Positions 41,572-52,735 of a DNA stretch of 64,000 nucleotides are shown here, one piece after another (within the stretch, counting starts at the first letter, position 1; every line of letters starts with the position of its first letter). The notes beneath the pieces were generated by a model. The model searched no databases, had not been told where the DNA came from, and saw only the letters and a list, made by a program, of their open reading frames with translations. The stretch covers positions 5,394,001 through 5,458,000 of the forward strand of contig JAULSU010000004.1 in the NCBI GenBank assembly GCA_030512335.1. The letters are read 5' to 3'. The translations under genes and the position numbers were made by a program. This DNA comes from Immersiella caudata. Its lineage: Eukaryota > Ascomycota > Sordariomycetes > Sordariales > Lasiosphaeriaceae.

Positions 41572-44500
41572 TCAAGCCAAGGCAGAAATGCTGGTTCGGT
41601 CAACCAGCTCTGAGGTCTCCACTGCCGAACTAGTGGCTCCAAATAACCCAAGCTCCTCCCAAAAAACTAAAACGTCGGCGAGCTCCCTATCCTTCATCAC
41701 CTTCTCAAATGGCACCACTGCTGTCAATCTCGTCATATCAACCCCCTTCTCCTTCGCGCGCTGCAGCAGAGCCCTCATAACCGCCGCCTTCGCGGCACCG
41801 ACAGCGTGATGCACTGGTGTCCACCCGTCCACATCCACCACGTCAACCTTCAATCCGTACCCGAGCAACTTCTCCACCCCCTCAAGATCACCATACTTTG
41901 CGGCAACATGCAGCAAAGTCCTCCTCTTAGCTCCCCTCGCGTGGACATCAATACCCATCTCGACCAGTCGTCTGAACACCGGCCAGTTTCCCCTTCGAAC
42001 GGCACAGTGCGCTGGCCGATCCCCTCGCAGCGCCGGCACCATCCGATCAGCCCCGCTCTTGACCAATAAGTTAACCAGCTCCACGCCTTCCTGGGTACTA
42101 ATCTTAATGAGATGCAGCGGCATGTATCCCTCTAAATCCGTGGCCAAGGCAGATGCACCCTGCGACAAGAGCATCCTCACGATTCCCGGGAACGCCCACC
42201 CGCTGACAGCCCGGTGCAGCGGCGTTCTTCCCTTGGCGTTACGAACGTCCACCGATGCGCCATGGCGAAGCAGAGCCCCGACGACGCGCTCGTCCCCTGT
42301 CTCGACAGCGAAGTGCAGCGCCGTGTCGCCGTCGGGCGTACGTGCGTTGGGCTCGGCGCCGCTGTCGTAGAGGAGGTTGACGATGCGCATGGGTTTTTCG
42401 TCACCGTGGTACACCGTCAGGGTAGTCAAGCCCGGATGGCTAGCGACGACGTGCAAGGCGTTGCGGCCGCGCTCGTCCGGAGCCCAGACGTCGACGTCGG
42501 CCTCGAGAAGAGCCTGGACGATGCCGACCTCCTTGCTGACGATGGCGTGGTGGAAAGGACGAATGTCTTCCGGGGATATCCACATACGCGGAGACGCTCC
42601 CCTGTCAAGCGCGAGGTCCACCATGGCCTCATCGAGTTCGAGGCAGGCAGTCCGTAGGATCTGGCACCAGGCATAGTGTGTCTCTTCTGTCGCCTCAAAG
42701 TTGGGGAAATTCTCAAACATTCCGCTGACGGCTCGGAGCGCGCTCGCCGAGGCTTTGCGCTTTTGGCAGGCGTAGAGAAGGCGGATGTAGGCTTCCGGTG
42801 AAGCCGCTGCCGGTGAAGAGTGACTGAGGAGAGCCTCGACAGCGTCGCCATGCCCGGCTTCCACCGCACGGGCTACGGGAGTGAGACCGTCCGCGTCTTC
42901 GGCTGCGGGTTCCGCTCCTAGGCTGATCAGGCCTTGGATGGTCTCTACCCGGCGATGATCTGGGTGTGCGTGCTTAGCCTCCTTTTCCATCTGACACCCG
43001 CACTTGAAGTGGTCTTCTTGTTGCTTCGCCGCAGTGAAATGCGTAGCGAGTGCTGCCCAGTGCAGCACAGACTCTTGGTTGCTTGCTGTTGCGGATACAG
43101 AAGCAGAATGATCAACGACGAGGTGTTGAACTAGAGCTGTGTGCGCAGCCGAAGCAGCTATGTGGAGTGGCGTCTCGCCCTTACCCCCTCGGGCATTGAT
43201 GTCTGCCCCATTCCGAAGGAGAGCGTCCACGACTTCCACGTTCCCTCCGCAGACAGCGCTGTGGAGGCTTGTCCATCCAGGCTCCAGGCTTCCCCAAGAC
43301 CTGGGACGATCGGGGCCTTCCACCCCAATCTTATTCCAGAGGATGGTCTCTTCGGACCCGTAAGCCTCCGGAGGCTTGAAACCCTCACCTCGGAAGACGT
43401 GCGGCAAGTTGACTGCTGCTCCGTGTTCAACGAGAAGGTTGACGAGATCGGGATTTCCCTTGTACGCAGCATAATGAAGCGCAGAACCTCCTCGACGAGA
43501 CAGTATCGACGTGTCGATGCCATTTTGCAGCAAAATCCTGGCGAGCTCGGCGTCCCCATCCATCACTGCGTAGTGGAGGATCGTTTCCCCGTCCGTATTT
43601 GCCTCGTTGAGCTGGACGCCGTGTTCTACGAGCACCCTTGCGACGCCGTGTTGCTTTGAACAACCCGCCGCGACCAACGGGGTCGATCCATCGTCCGCTC
43701 TCATGCTCGTGTTGGCACCATGATCTAGTAGCACCCTTAGGACAGAAGTCGCCCCTGCGTGTACTGCGACGTGCAAGGGGGTCAATCCGCGCAACGTCGT
43801 CGCATTTACATCGGCCCCGTGGCGGATCAGAAGCTCTGTGGCGTCCTGAGAGTCGTTCCCGGCAGCGACGTGAAGAGGGCTCCAGCCATGCTTGTCCTTG
43901 GCGTTAGCAGACATGCCCCGTTGCAGCAAGATGGTGAGCACTTCCTCGTCGTTCTTTGCCACGGCTGTTCCGATCAATGACGCGCGACAGGTGAGCCGCA
44001 TATGCTCGAGCGGATCGGGGGCCATGGCGATCAGCCTCTTGGCCATCTCTACTTGGTCCAGTCGCAGTGCGGTGGCCGCAGTGCCCAGGATGTCTTTTGT
44101 CGGTACTCCCGGTGGCATTCTGTCGATAAGATAGTTCGCAATTTCCATATCCGGGTCCTTCGACCCGATCATGGTAGATTCCACCGCTGTTCGGCCGTCG
44201 CACACGGAGTTTGCACCGTCGTCCTCCAGATACGGAATCATGGCATCTTCTGCGTGCTCGACTAGGTACTTGATCATGGCCAAGTCTCGACCGAAGGCTG
44301 CCTTGTGGAACACGGAGCTTCGCTTGTTGTCCAGAAGACTCATCCTTGCTCCCTTTTGGAGCATGTATTCAACCATGGGGATCGACCCGGATTCGACGGC
44401 CGAGAATAGCGCCATGCCGCTGTCCCAGCCAGATTCGGTTCCGTTGAGCAGAGCCGAGTGCTCCACGAGGAGCTTGACGGCTTCAAGATTACCAGACTTG

Positions 44501-46668
44501 ATGGCGTCGTTGAGTATTCCACCAGTGACCTCGGCGCCTTGATCCAGCAAAACGCGTAGAGCGTCTGTACATTGCCCAGCGACGGCTTTCTCAAGGGGGG
44601 TAGTAATTCTGTGCCCTGTTGATAAGGTGCCGGGTGGAAGCCCACACCAAATCAGCAGCGCGACCATGACTTCGTCGTTCATGCTTGCGGCGGTATGAAG
44701 AAGGCCTTCGCCATATTCGTTCTTGTGCTGGACGGAAGCGCCAAATCGATGCAAGAGCTGTACCGTTTTCGTCAGACCTGCTTCGACAGCAACGGAGATG
44801 GGAGTCTCCCGCTGATACGACATTTTGTCGATGCCATACAGGTCCTCCCTCAGGAGCTTCTCGAGGATATCGTTCAACCCAAAGCGCGCTGCCTTGAGGA
44901 GCGGCGTTTCGTCGTCGGTGACCAGGACTGAGTAGGGATCGCGAAAGAAGGGCCTTCGCTCTTCGATCCAGGTTGCCCGAGAACCGTCGTACCCTTTCAG
45001 GTACGCGAGGCCAAGGTTGTTTAAGGGTTCGGTATTTGCTCTAGCGGCGTGGTAGCCCCAGGACTCTTCGGCAAAAGTTTTGAAGGGAATGCGGGGCCTT
45101 CCCATGGTCGGGGCTGCTGGGCCTGGGTTGTCCATGAGGTCGAGCTGCAGAGACACGAGACAAGCCGTGGCCATGCGGATGTGGAAATTCGGGAAGAGCC
45201 TGGCCAGTTCCGCCTCTTCTGGTCTCCAGTTTCCGTCCAGCATGAGAGAAAAGTTCTCTCCAATGGCTAGTATGCCCTCGCAAACGTCAAGGATGGAGAC
45301 GGCATTTTCCGTTGGGGCATCCCCGTTGGCTTCTGGGATGGCCTCCCCGTCAACGCCTTCGATGAGGACAACGTCGCCCTTGGACCAGATCTTGAAGGTG
45401 GGAATGGAGCTCATATCGCGTGACAGCGCGACCACGAGATCTTGGGTGGTGAAGGTTGCATTGGCATGCAGCACCCAGCCCAAGGTCGTCATGGCGAATT
45501 CACGTCTCCTGCTTGATCGTGTCTCGATCTTTTTCAAGCCCTCAGCCCACCGCGTTCGGCTAGCAAGCTCCATACCCGCGACCGTTAAGCCTTCATCGTC
45601 GAGCCTTTCGACTCTAATGCGAGGAAAGGAGCCCTGTTTTCCTCTCACTCTTCCCTTCCACGAATTCTCGTGCTCGATCTGCGTGACTTCAACGATGTCG
45701 TTCCTGCGGAAAGATAGGCCGCCGACCCACTGGGAAGTATAATCCTCGAGGGCTCGAGCCAAGAAGAGCGGTTTGGCCTCAGGTAGTGATTCCTTTGGCT
45801 GGGACAGCGCCACGGCTTCCCGAACCTTGCGATCAAGCTTCGAGTGCGCCATGAGGAACCAGCCTCCGCTGTCAGCAACGACCGCCTCCACGACATCGTC
45901 AGGGACCTGCCCGGCCGCCATGAGAGCCTCGATCCTGCCAGGCGTGTTGCGCAGTCGCGCCCACGTCGACTTTCGGATGTCATCCTCAACAGCCTCAATG
46001 ACCATCTCCTCAGCGTCGCGCATCGCCAGGTCGATGTCCTCGTGGCAACCGCATCGCTCAGGCACGTCGCCGTGGGTCCCGCTCGTTACAAAAATAAACA
46101 CACCCCTGTTGCACATCCAGTGGAGCTTTTGAAGAATGATAGCTCGCTCGCCACGCTCGGTGCACTCGTTGACCGAATCAAGACACACATAGACCGTTTC
46201 AAAGCTGTCGCACAAGGCCATGAATACAAGCATCACCTCGTCGATATCCAGTGGCCTTTCCTCGACCTCCCCACGCTCGCCGTACAGCTTTTGGAGGAGA
46301 CTCGGGAGCTGTCCCACCGTTTGGGCCGCGAGCTGCGCGCAGAGCGACGAGAGAAAGTCGAGCGCCGTCTGCACAGGTTTTTGCTGGCAGTTGTAGAAGA
46401 ACCAGGCCACGGCGTCGCGGGGGCCTGCGATGTTGTGCGAGAGGTGGTTGGCGACGATGGCGGTGCATATTGTCATGCCGGTTTGCGAGAGGCCGTGGGC
46501 CCAGAGCATGGATGTGGGTGTTTGGTCTGTCACCCAGCGCTGGAAGGTCGAGTGGGAGAGGATCCAGTCGCTTGTGCCTTCGAGGCGTTGGGAGAAGATC
46601 TTTTGGTGGGTGGCGTGTGCGTCTAGGGGGGATAGCCAGGTGACGACGGTTTTGGGGTTGAGTGCCAT
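41572..46668 (-). CDS. NACHT-like / SH3 / ankyrin-repeat protein (NLR-like)
   Basis: A single exon of 1698 aa. The N-terminus WLSPLDAHATHQKIFSQRLE is the usual opening of fungal NACHT-ankyrin proteins. The P-loop position reads GLSQTGMT (residues 59-66), lacking the Lys of GxxxxGK[ST]. A Walker B-like VYVCLDSVNEC follows at 159-169. The helical GGWFLMAHSKLD region follows. Residues about 300-356 form a clear SH3 domain: LFLARALEDY, GGLSFRRNDIVEV, WKGRVRGKQGSFPRIRVE. This interrupts the linker before a winged-helix-like segment (MTTLGWVLHANATFTTQDLV). Ankyrin repeats fill about 590-1690. NLR-like proteins sense ligands and oligomerise with ATP; the degraded P-loop predicts weak or no ATP binding. 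SH3 domains bind Pro-rich peptides, so it may tether a partner. No stop or frameshift occurs over 5.1 kb. Confidence 0.93.
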   Translation of the reverse strand: MALNPKTVVTWLSPLDAHATHQKIFSQRLEGTSDWILSHSTFQRWVTDQTPTSMLWAHGLSQTGMTICTAIVANHLSHNIAGPRDAVAWFFYNCQQKPVQTALDFLSSLCAQLAAQTVGQLPSLLQKLYGERGEVEERPLDIDEVMLVFMALCDSFETVYVCLDSVNECTERGERAIILQKLHWMCNRGVFIFVTSGTHGDVPERCGCHEDIDLAMRDAEEMVIEAVEDDIRKSTWARLRNTPGRIEALMAAGQVPDDVVEAVVADSGGWFLMAHSKLDRKVREAVALSQPKESLPEAKPLFLARALEDYTSQWVGGLSFRRNDIVEVTQIEHENSWKGRVRGKQGSFPRIRVERLDDEGLTVAGMELASRTRWAEGLKKIETRSSRRREFAMTTLGWVLHANATFTTQDLVVALSRDMSSIPTFKIWSKGDVVLIEGVDGEAIPEANGDAPTENAVSILDVCEGILAIGENFSLMLDGNWRPEEAELARLFPNFHIRMATACLVSLQLDLMDNPGPAAPTMGRPRIPFKTFAEESWGYHAARANTEPLNNLGLAYLKGYDGSRATWIEERRPFFRDPYSVLVTDDETPLLKAARFGLNDILEKLLREDLYGIDKMSYQRETPISVAVEAGLTKTVQLLHRFGASVQHKNEYGEGLLHTAASMNDEVMVALLIWCGLPPGTLSTGHRITTPLEKAVAGQCTDALRVLLDQGAEVTGGILNDAIKSGNLEAVKLLVEHSALLNGTESGWDSGMALFSAVESGSIPMVEYMLQKGARMSLLDNKRSSVFHKAAFGRDLAMIKYLVEHAEDAMIPYLEDDGANSVCDGRTAVESTMIGSKDPDMEIANYLIDRMPPGVPTKDILGTAATALRLDQVEMAKRLIAMAPDPLEHMRLTCRASLIGTAVAKNDEEVLTILLQRGMSANAKDKHGWSPLHVAAGNDSQDATELLIRHGADVNATTLRGLTPLHVAVHAGATSVLRVLLDHGANTSMRADDGSTPLVAAGCSKQHGVARVLVEHGVQLNEANTDGETILHYAVMDGDAELARILLQNGIDTSILSRRGGSALHYAAYKGNPDLVNLLVEHGAAVNLPHVFRGEGFKPPEAYGSEETILWNKIGVEGPDRPRSWGSLEPGWTSLHSAVCGGNVEVVDALLRNGADINARGGKGETPLHIAASAAHTALVQHLVVDHSASVSATASNQESVLHWAALATHFTAAKQQEDHFKCGCQMEKEAKHAHPDHRRVETIQGLISLGAEPAAEDADGLTPVARAVEAGHGDAVEALLSHSSPAAASPEAYIRLLYACQKRKASASALRAVSGMFENFPNFEATEETHYAWCQILRTACLELDEAMVDLALDRGASPRMWISPEDIRPFHHAIVSKEVGIVQALLEADVDVWAPDERGRNALHVVASHPGLTTLTVYHGDEKPMRIVNLLYDSGAEPNARTPDGDTALHFAVETGDERVVGALLRHGASVDVRNAKGRTPLHRAVSGWAFPGIVRMLLSQGASALATDLEGYMPLHLIKISTQEGVELVNLLVKSGADRMVPALRGDRPAHCAVRRGNWPVFRRLVEMGIDVHARGAKRRTLLHVAAKYGDLEGVEKLLGYGLKVDVVDVDGWTPVHHAVGAAKAAVMRALLQRAKEKGVDMTRLTAVVPFEKVMKDRELADVLVFWEELGLFGATSSAVETSELVDRTSISALA

Positions 46669-47620
46669 TTTTTGTTGAGGGTACTGGGTAGGGAAGGTGA
46701 ATGGAGGTGAGGTGGTGAGGTGGCGAGTTGGTGTTGAGGAGAAGTTTTTCGGAGGTGGTGGTTTCGGAGGGGTGGCTCAGCCGCACTCATCTGTTAGCAG
46801 TGGAGGATAGCTATCTGTTTGGCTGCTGTGTGTTGAGTCTGCTATTGGCCACAGGGTTGACACAACCCTGTGGTGCGGATGGCTGCCTTCGGCTTTCCCC
46901 GCATCCGTCACATGGGATCAGCAAGGCGTGTTATGTTCCGTATTCGAATGTTTCTTCAACAAGCCATGTCACCATCCTTCAAACTCCGCTACGCTAAGCT
47001 ATTGATGCGCACTTCTTGTTAACTGCTTGGCAAATTATATAACATCAACAACTGGATAAATCTAATCTGCAGAAACAATGAGTCACCAGATTATGAGACA
47101 GCAAGCCTGCGTCCTCAGCTTGATTTCGGACTTGAGATATTTATGCTTGGGATACCCTCTTGTTTCCTCCCAATGGCTGGCTGTGCAGACACCAACTCGT
47201 TGGATTCTTAGACCAAGTTCCTAAAAATTACCACTGAGACTGGGTTTTGGCGTTATGACTTCCGGCAGAATTCGGGAAAAAGGAACGCAGTTTGTAGTGG
47301 CCGCCCTGTCTTCTCAGTACCTAAAGTGAATGAGTTATATTTACCCGTCACTCGTTCCGTGGTAATGTGACACTCTCATCATCTGGGGCGACAGAGGGTT
47401 GAAACCCGTAGACCTATGAGATGGAACTAACCTGCCCTTCCATTTCCTACCACGATCTCGTTCGGACGGATTATCTTCCTCTGGATGATTTGATACCACG
47501 TATCAACGACTGCCTTTGCCGAGCGGTTTAGTAAGGTCTCTCTTAACTGCTTCACACAGCCTGAGTCGGCTCTAGTAATTAACTGATCTCTGTCATGGCA
47601 GTGGAACTGGGAGTCCCGAC
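46669..47620. other. Intergenic region
   Basis: About 950 bp upstream of the NACHT-SH3-ankyrin gene. An 84-codon minus-strand frame (47427-47681) overlaps the next gene and is not supported. Confidence 0.5.
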
Positions 47621-48659
47621 TTGACGGGAAAGGGAGTACGCATACCAAAATACCCGTTTGGAGATGCACCAAAGTACCCATCGTTTAAATTGGCGGCTGA
47701 CATCCTCCATGCCATCATATCCTTTCTCGTCCAGCTGGCGCTCACGGCGTCATTCTGGCTATGCGGCTTAGTCGGTCCGGGACTTGTTCCCATCGTAGTC
47801 TCTACCCTACGGCCCGGGGCATCTTACGAGCCACTCCTGCTTTCGAAAAGGATTACCAGACACCACCAAGCTTTCGTCTGGACGCAGCTAGCGTTCAACC
47901 TCTACATCGCTCTAGCCGACCTCGTCCGCTACTTCCAGCGCGATCAGTACGTGGTCGTCTTTGAGAGCGCAAGTATCAACAACTCAATCATCACGGCTTG
48001 CGCTCTCGCTTTGGCCACCATCTCGTACTACCCGATCAAGATAATAATTACTAGTAGCCGACCCTCGAGGTCCTAAAGTCGACGCTCAAGTTTTTGGCCG
48101 GAAAGGCCCCCTCTTCGTTTTCACATGGGCCTTAATCCTCGTCGTTGGCCTGCTGCATCATTTTCAAGCCCTTGTGGAGCGCAGAAACGGAAACTTCCTG
48201 GCGTTGTGCCACCATTACGCCGTTGACAACGACAGGCTGTGGAAAGACGCGGCTCTGCTTTTGGTGCGAGGCGACTGGGCAGGACTGATCGGTCAAGTGG
48301 CTGCCGGCGCCTTGACCATTGGAATCGGATTGGGTGCCTGGTACCTGCTCCGCTGGAGCCGCTGGGCAGAGAAAGGGAAAATTCGGGGTTTTTAATTAGG
48401 CGCTCTGGTGATCGTTTCTCTATTTTTGGCATACATGGCCGTGAACACGATGATGCATCTTGTAACCATGAGGGACAAGCTAGGGATTCTCCGGGATTTT
48501 CCAAATGGGCAGGATATTTGGTCGATTGGGCAAGTTGGTGCGCTTTTCACTTGGACACTTTTGCTGGGAGATATGCTGTGCCTTGCATTGGCGGATGCGT
48601 TTCAGAGGTGGCGCCATCGTCGGGATCCGGTTAGGCCTGCGACGAGGGAGCCATCATGA
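47621..48659 (+). pseudogene. Broken multi-pass membrane protein gene
   Basis: Three coding segments belong together. 47621-48076 (PKYPSFKLAADILHAIISFL, then three further helices to YYPIKIII) ends in a stop. The story continues in another frame from about 48057 (GPLFVFTWALILVVGLLHHF, NFLALCHHYAVDNDRLWKDA, AALTIGIGLGAWYLLRW-like helix). In that frame a TAA at 48393-48395 is followed directly by LGALVIVSLFLAYMAV and a last helix to 48659. So there is one frameshift near 48057 and one nonsense codon where Gln (CAA) would fit. No splice sites bridge either lesion. The intact ancestor would have been a protein of about 340 residues with six or seven helices, of an uncharacterised fungal type. Confidence 0.7.
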
Positions 48660-49966
48660 GAAAAGAATCCCAAAGGCGAGTCAGCCCCAAACCCGAACTC
48701 CAATGGCACATGCCGACACATTCAAGTCGCAATACGGTAGGTTCGACGGCGTAAATCCGGTACAGCATTTGACCGCGAAGGTAATGCGTGTCGCAAGGCT
48801 CCGTGGCTGACTGAACACTAAGCTCTAAAAGGATGCCCCCGACAAGCGGTTAAGGTAACCGTGGCCTGCATCCCGCTAAGCGACTTGTCATTGAGGCCGA
48901 AGCAAGAAGATGCAGCGGAGCGAATATCCCGCGCAGGCGTGCCTGCCCCGTCAATAGCGGCACCACTACTGGCTAGCTGATGGCTAATCGACAAAGTTAC
49001 CGTCTCCATCGCGTTTCCACTCTAGGCTGGAGTACCTTGTGTGGGCTTCCTACTACTGGTGCACCAGTGGGTGTAGGCCGTACTCTTAACCGCTGAGAAT
49101 TGTATACCCTATAACCTAGGAATGTGTCACTCCCAGCCAGAGAGGAGTCGTTTGATGTTTGGTGCCGTTTGCTGGGATAACGTTGCTGGTTTACCGATTA
49201 CGATTTGGACGAGTGAGAGACTAGGCGTTAAACACCTTATTACCTAGTTCGTGCCCTAACATCGAAAGTTATGTGCAGTACCTTGGCGGGTCACCCATTA
49301 TCCCCGGTTAAGCAACTTAGGTGCTACTGGTAGAACTTAGACATGTTAACTGGCCGTGTCCCCTCCAACACACTTTGCAGCGAGGGCTTTGCGCTGCTGG
49401 GGTGCTTTGGTAGTCCGCTTACAGTTGAATGCGGCGGTTAGAGCACTAGTATTGCATCTCTTTGCTTATCTGCTTGAGGCAGGTTCTTAGAGGGTGGCCC
49501 GCAGGTCGTCACACCAGGCCCCTGAACCCCCTTTCTTTCTGACATTAACTACCCGTTTAAACACCTCTTAGCCTTTTGCGAGGCGGGCAACCAGATCAGT
49601 AGAGGCGGCTTGAATATTCAGCCGGCTTATAGGCAGTATGGTGATAAGGGTGCTGAGGAGAACCCGCAGTTCTTGATTAGCTGCATTAACGCTCGCTCAG
49701 CAAATGGTGTTTCTGTTCTTATTTTCGATTCATGCATTGGGATGGATTTCTGACGGGATTATAATTGGAAACATGGCTTTTAATTCGTGTTTGTAGCTTC
49801 AAGTTGGGGCCGTGTGCAAGCCAGGGGCGACGGTTCGTTTCTATCCACATTACGGGGTAGAAGCTGGCTGGAGGTTGACTTCATCTAAGGATTTTTTAGT
49901 GGGAAGGTACCTATCATCAGGCCCAGAGCAGCAAACTAAGCAGCATTACCTGTGCCCAGTCTCCGA
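48660..49966. other. Relic-rich intergenic region
   Basis: Contains an LTR end fragment (listed separately) directly followed by an ATG-less open frame at 49541-49753. That frame (HLLAFCEAGNQISRGGLNIQ...) has ordinary codon use but no recognised homology. The remainder shows nothing supported. Confidence 0.5.
49517..49544 (+). mobile_element. LTR 3'-end fragment
   Basis: GGCCCCTGAACCCCCTTTC followed by TTTCTGACA matches the 3' end of the solo LTR at 32573-32828. The rest of the LTR is missing or too diverged. Confidence 0.55.
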
Positions 49967-52177
49967 TCATATGACCTCGACAGACTCGTGCTCCAAACGC
50001 CGGAATAACCTGTATCCCAGGGGTGTTGTCTCAAAGGCCCCGACCCGAATGTACTTTCCTAGAACCGTTCTGCTCCGATGTAACACAATGCCACACCCGT
50101 GACGCTCCTGGCGAGGCCCACCAAGATTCCAGAGAGAGCTCACGAGCAGCAACAGAGACAAATCCTCCCCATCCTCTTCCACCCCGATCGTGTTCCAATC
50201 GAGACCCACAAAGGCAACCTTCTGGCCGTCGATGAACACGCATCTGTAGCCAAATTCCACACCAAGCTCAACCGAACCTCCAGATGGTCTATCGTGCACA
50301 ATTTTACCCCCTTGTCCCAGCCGCAGAAGTCTCCCTCCGACCTGAAGCAAGCCGTCAGTGACCCTCCCGAAGGGATCCAAACCTTGAACTTTTGTGCACG
50401 CCGTGATGGTCTTTGCTTCCTCCCTGCAGTCGAGCACGCTCCTGAGGAAAAAGATAGCTTGTCTCCGCGCAGCCCAACTCCAAGAGGGTGCGACGTAGGC
50501 ATTGGCTACCGCCCCATGTCCCAGGATTCGGTCTTTGGTTGCCAGCGGCGGAATCTTTACGTTGGTATCCCGAAGCCAGCACAGACTAACAGCGAGATAA
50601 GGCTTCCAGAGACCCCCAAGGTACAGCTCAGGACTCAGCCCCATCACTCTCGCAATCCCTGAGAAAGCCGGTAATCTGTCTGTCTCGTGAGTCAAGTCGC
50701 GGTTGGCGAAACGAGCCACCACATCGTGCCACGCCTCGTGCCGAGATTGGGGGTGGGTAGGAAAGGGTATTACTCCGTGTGCGTTGTCACCGTTGAGGTG
50801 GAAAAGCCCAGTGTCTGATGTTGTGTGGTTTGGGCATGAGAACATCAGTTGGAAGGAGCCGAAGTACAGCTTGCGTATTGAGAGCATTGACTCTTGGAAC
50901 GTCCATGCTCTCTGAGCCCACTTCCCGTCGTTTTCGGATTCCTCGAATGTGAGGTCGACGTCATTGTCGACGTAGGGGCTTGGCATTGCAAGTCCGCCGG
51001 TGCGGAGAGTAAATGACCCCTTTATAGCAGGGCTGATGCTGGATTGGAACGGCACGGTGATGGCCAGAGGCCTGCGCTCCACAAAGCCAGAGTGGCAGGA
51101 CGGCGAAGCAATTGTACATATCGTCACGTACGCATGCTCGTAGATATCCCTCATGGTGGATGACTCCCGTTCCCAGTCAGCATGATCATCTTGCACGATA
51201 CAAACAGCGTCGATCCAGAGGTACCGAGTCGAAAGCGCCCTTGTTGTTGCAACAGCATCCTGCATGACCTTCGTCATACTGCTGATGGCAAACCCGGACA
51301 TTCGCTCTTGAAGGCTAGCTTTCTCCGTTTTGAACTGCGTTGATGAATCGGTAGCCGAGCCCCAGCAGTAGCTGAGCGCAACATAGTGCGGTGATCTTCT
51401 CCGCAGTCGATAGTCGGTGGTCACCAGCCGAGGCGAGATCCCGCTGTCATCATCGCTGACATCGATGAGCCGCGACGGCAGGAAGTTGTTACTATTTTCC
51501 CCACCATGTTTGTGCCTGTGTTGGCACTGATCGATTTCACGTCGGATCCAATCCACGTTCCTTACATGTAGAGCATCTGTGATCAGGGGTGGGCCGAGGT
51601 TGAGCCAGCGAGCGCATTTATCTACGTAGCCCGATGTTAGATTTCTGAACTCCTGCCGTCCAAACTACCCATTTCCTGCAGTTCACTTACCTGATCCACC
51701 ATCGATAAGAAACCGCAGATGATAGTCCCCGAGGCGTGGTGGGAACGGAGCACCAGTCGCATCGCCAGCGTTGGGCTTGCCCATGTGCAAATGGACAAAC
51801 AAGCCAGTGAGCCCGAGCTCGCCTCTCTCGGCTAGGCTCCAGCGGCGCCGGCTCCAGCGATACGCCATCGTGATAACGACGTCTCCTTCCTCCTCAAACA
51901 CCACGTACGCCTGGACCGCGTCCTTGAGTAGTCGACAAAAGCCGCAACCCGAACTGACGCCTGCTACCAACTCTGGAAACTCGGGGGCATTATCAGTGAG
52001 CTGGAAAGCAAGCGGAATATTGCCGACGCCCTCTAAGTCAGGTTCCTCCAGTGGGAGCTCGAGTCTTTCTGGTGCTCCATGCTCGGTCTGTGCTTTTCGT
52101 CCCCCTAAGTCGCCGTCGCCGAAACCGAGGGCTTTGCATCGGCGGCATAAATGACTTGGGACCGACTGCTGGGACAT
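49967..52177 (-). CDS. HET-domain protein
   Basis: Two exons, 52177-51691 and 51621-49967, separated by a 69-nt intron (GTAAGT to TACGTAG), give 713 aa. The start MSQQSVPSHLCRRC at 52177 is preferred because the Cys-pair region typical of this HET subclass begins there; the frame is open to 52345. Exon 1 ends with RLGDYHLRFLIDGGSG. Exon 2 continues with CARWLNLGPPLITDAL and WIRREIDQC, the usual linker before the core. The HET core starts near residue 243: YVALSYCWG, RYLWIDAVCIVQDDHADW, and WAQRAWTFQESMLSIR. APSWSWAARRQ lies in the C-terminal part. No lesion was seen. Confidence 0.92.
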
Positions 52178-52735
52178 GCCTTGCTTGGGAACACGCAACG
52201 TGTGATACGCTGCATCGACGCTGCAAGGAAGGAACGTCGTGAGAAGCGAAGCTGACAATGATAGCTGTTGGAAGTGGGGTGGAATCTTAAGTTCAGCTTC
52301 CCGCACGTTAGGCAGAAATGGACGTCTCGAGCCAATGGGAGACAAGCGCCGACAATTCCTTTTTCAGAGCCAAACACCTTGCTTGCACTTGCCTCACTCT
52401 TCCAGGCCACCGACTCGCCAACCCAAGAGAAGGTTCCGCTGGCTTATGAAATCCGACCGGTTCGGCGATGAAACAAAGAGTTCGCTAAATCCAACACATC
52501 ATTCCCGCCGCGAGTATCGTCGCCGACAAGAGAACTGCCCCCAATCCTACTCTTGAGAACAACAATCGCGAGGCACACTGAGGCCAGCAATACTGCGTAC
52601 AAGTGTCCGATAACCACGGCGAAGAGCGGACCCCGATCGTGGATATTGCCACATGGGGCGTTTCAGCCCAATTGCTCCAGATCTTCAATTTTATTGGCGG
52701 TAGCTGCGGGCTGAGGTCATCGTTGGCGAGCTCAA
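52178..52735. other. Divergent intergenic region
   Basis: Between the HET gene and the HET pseudogene on the opposite strand. Both promoters would lie here. Confidence 0.5.

Noticed and set aside
45844..46626. 260-codon plus-strand frame
   Set aside because: Antisense shadow of the NACHT-like region.
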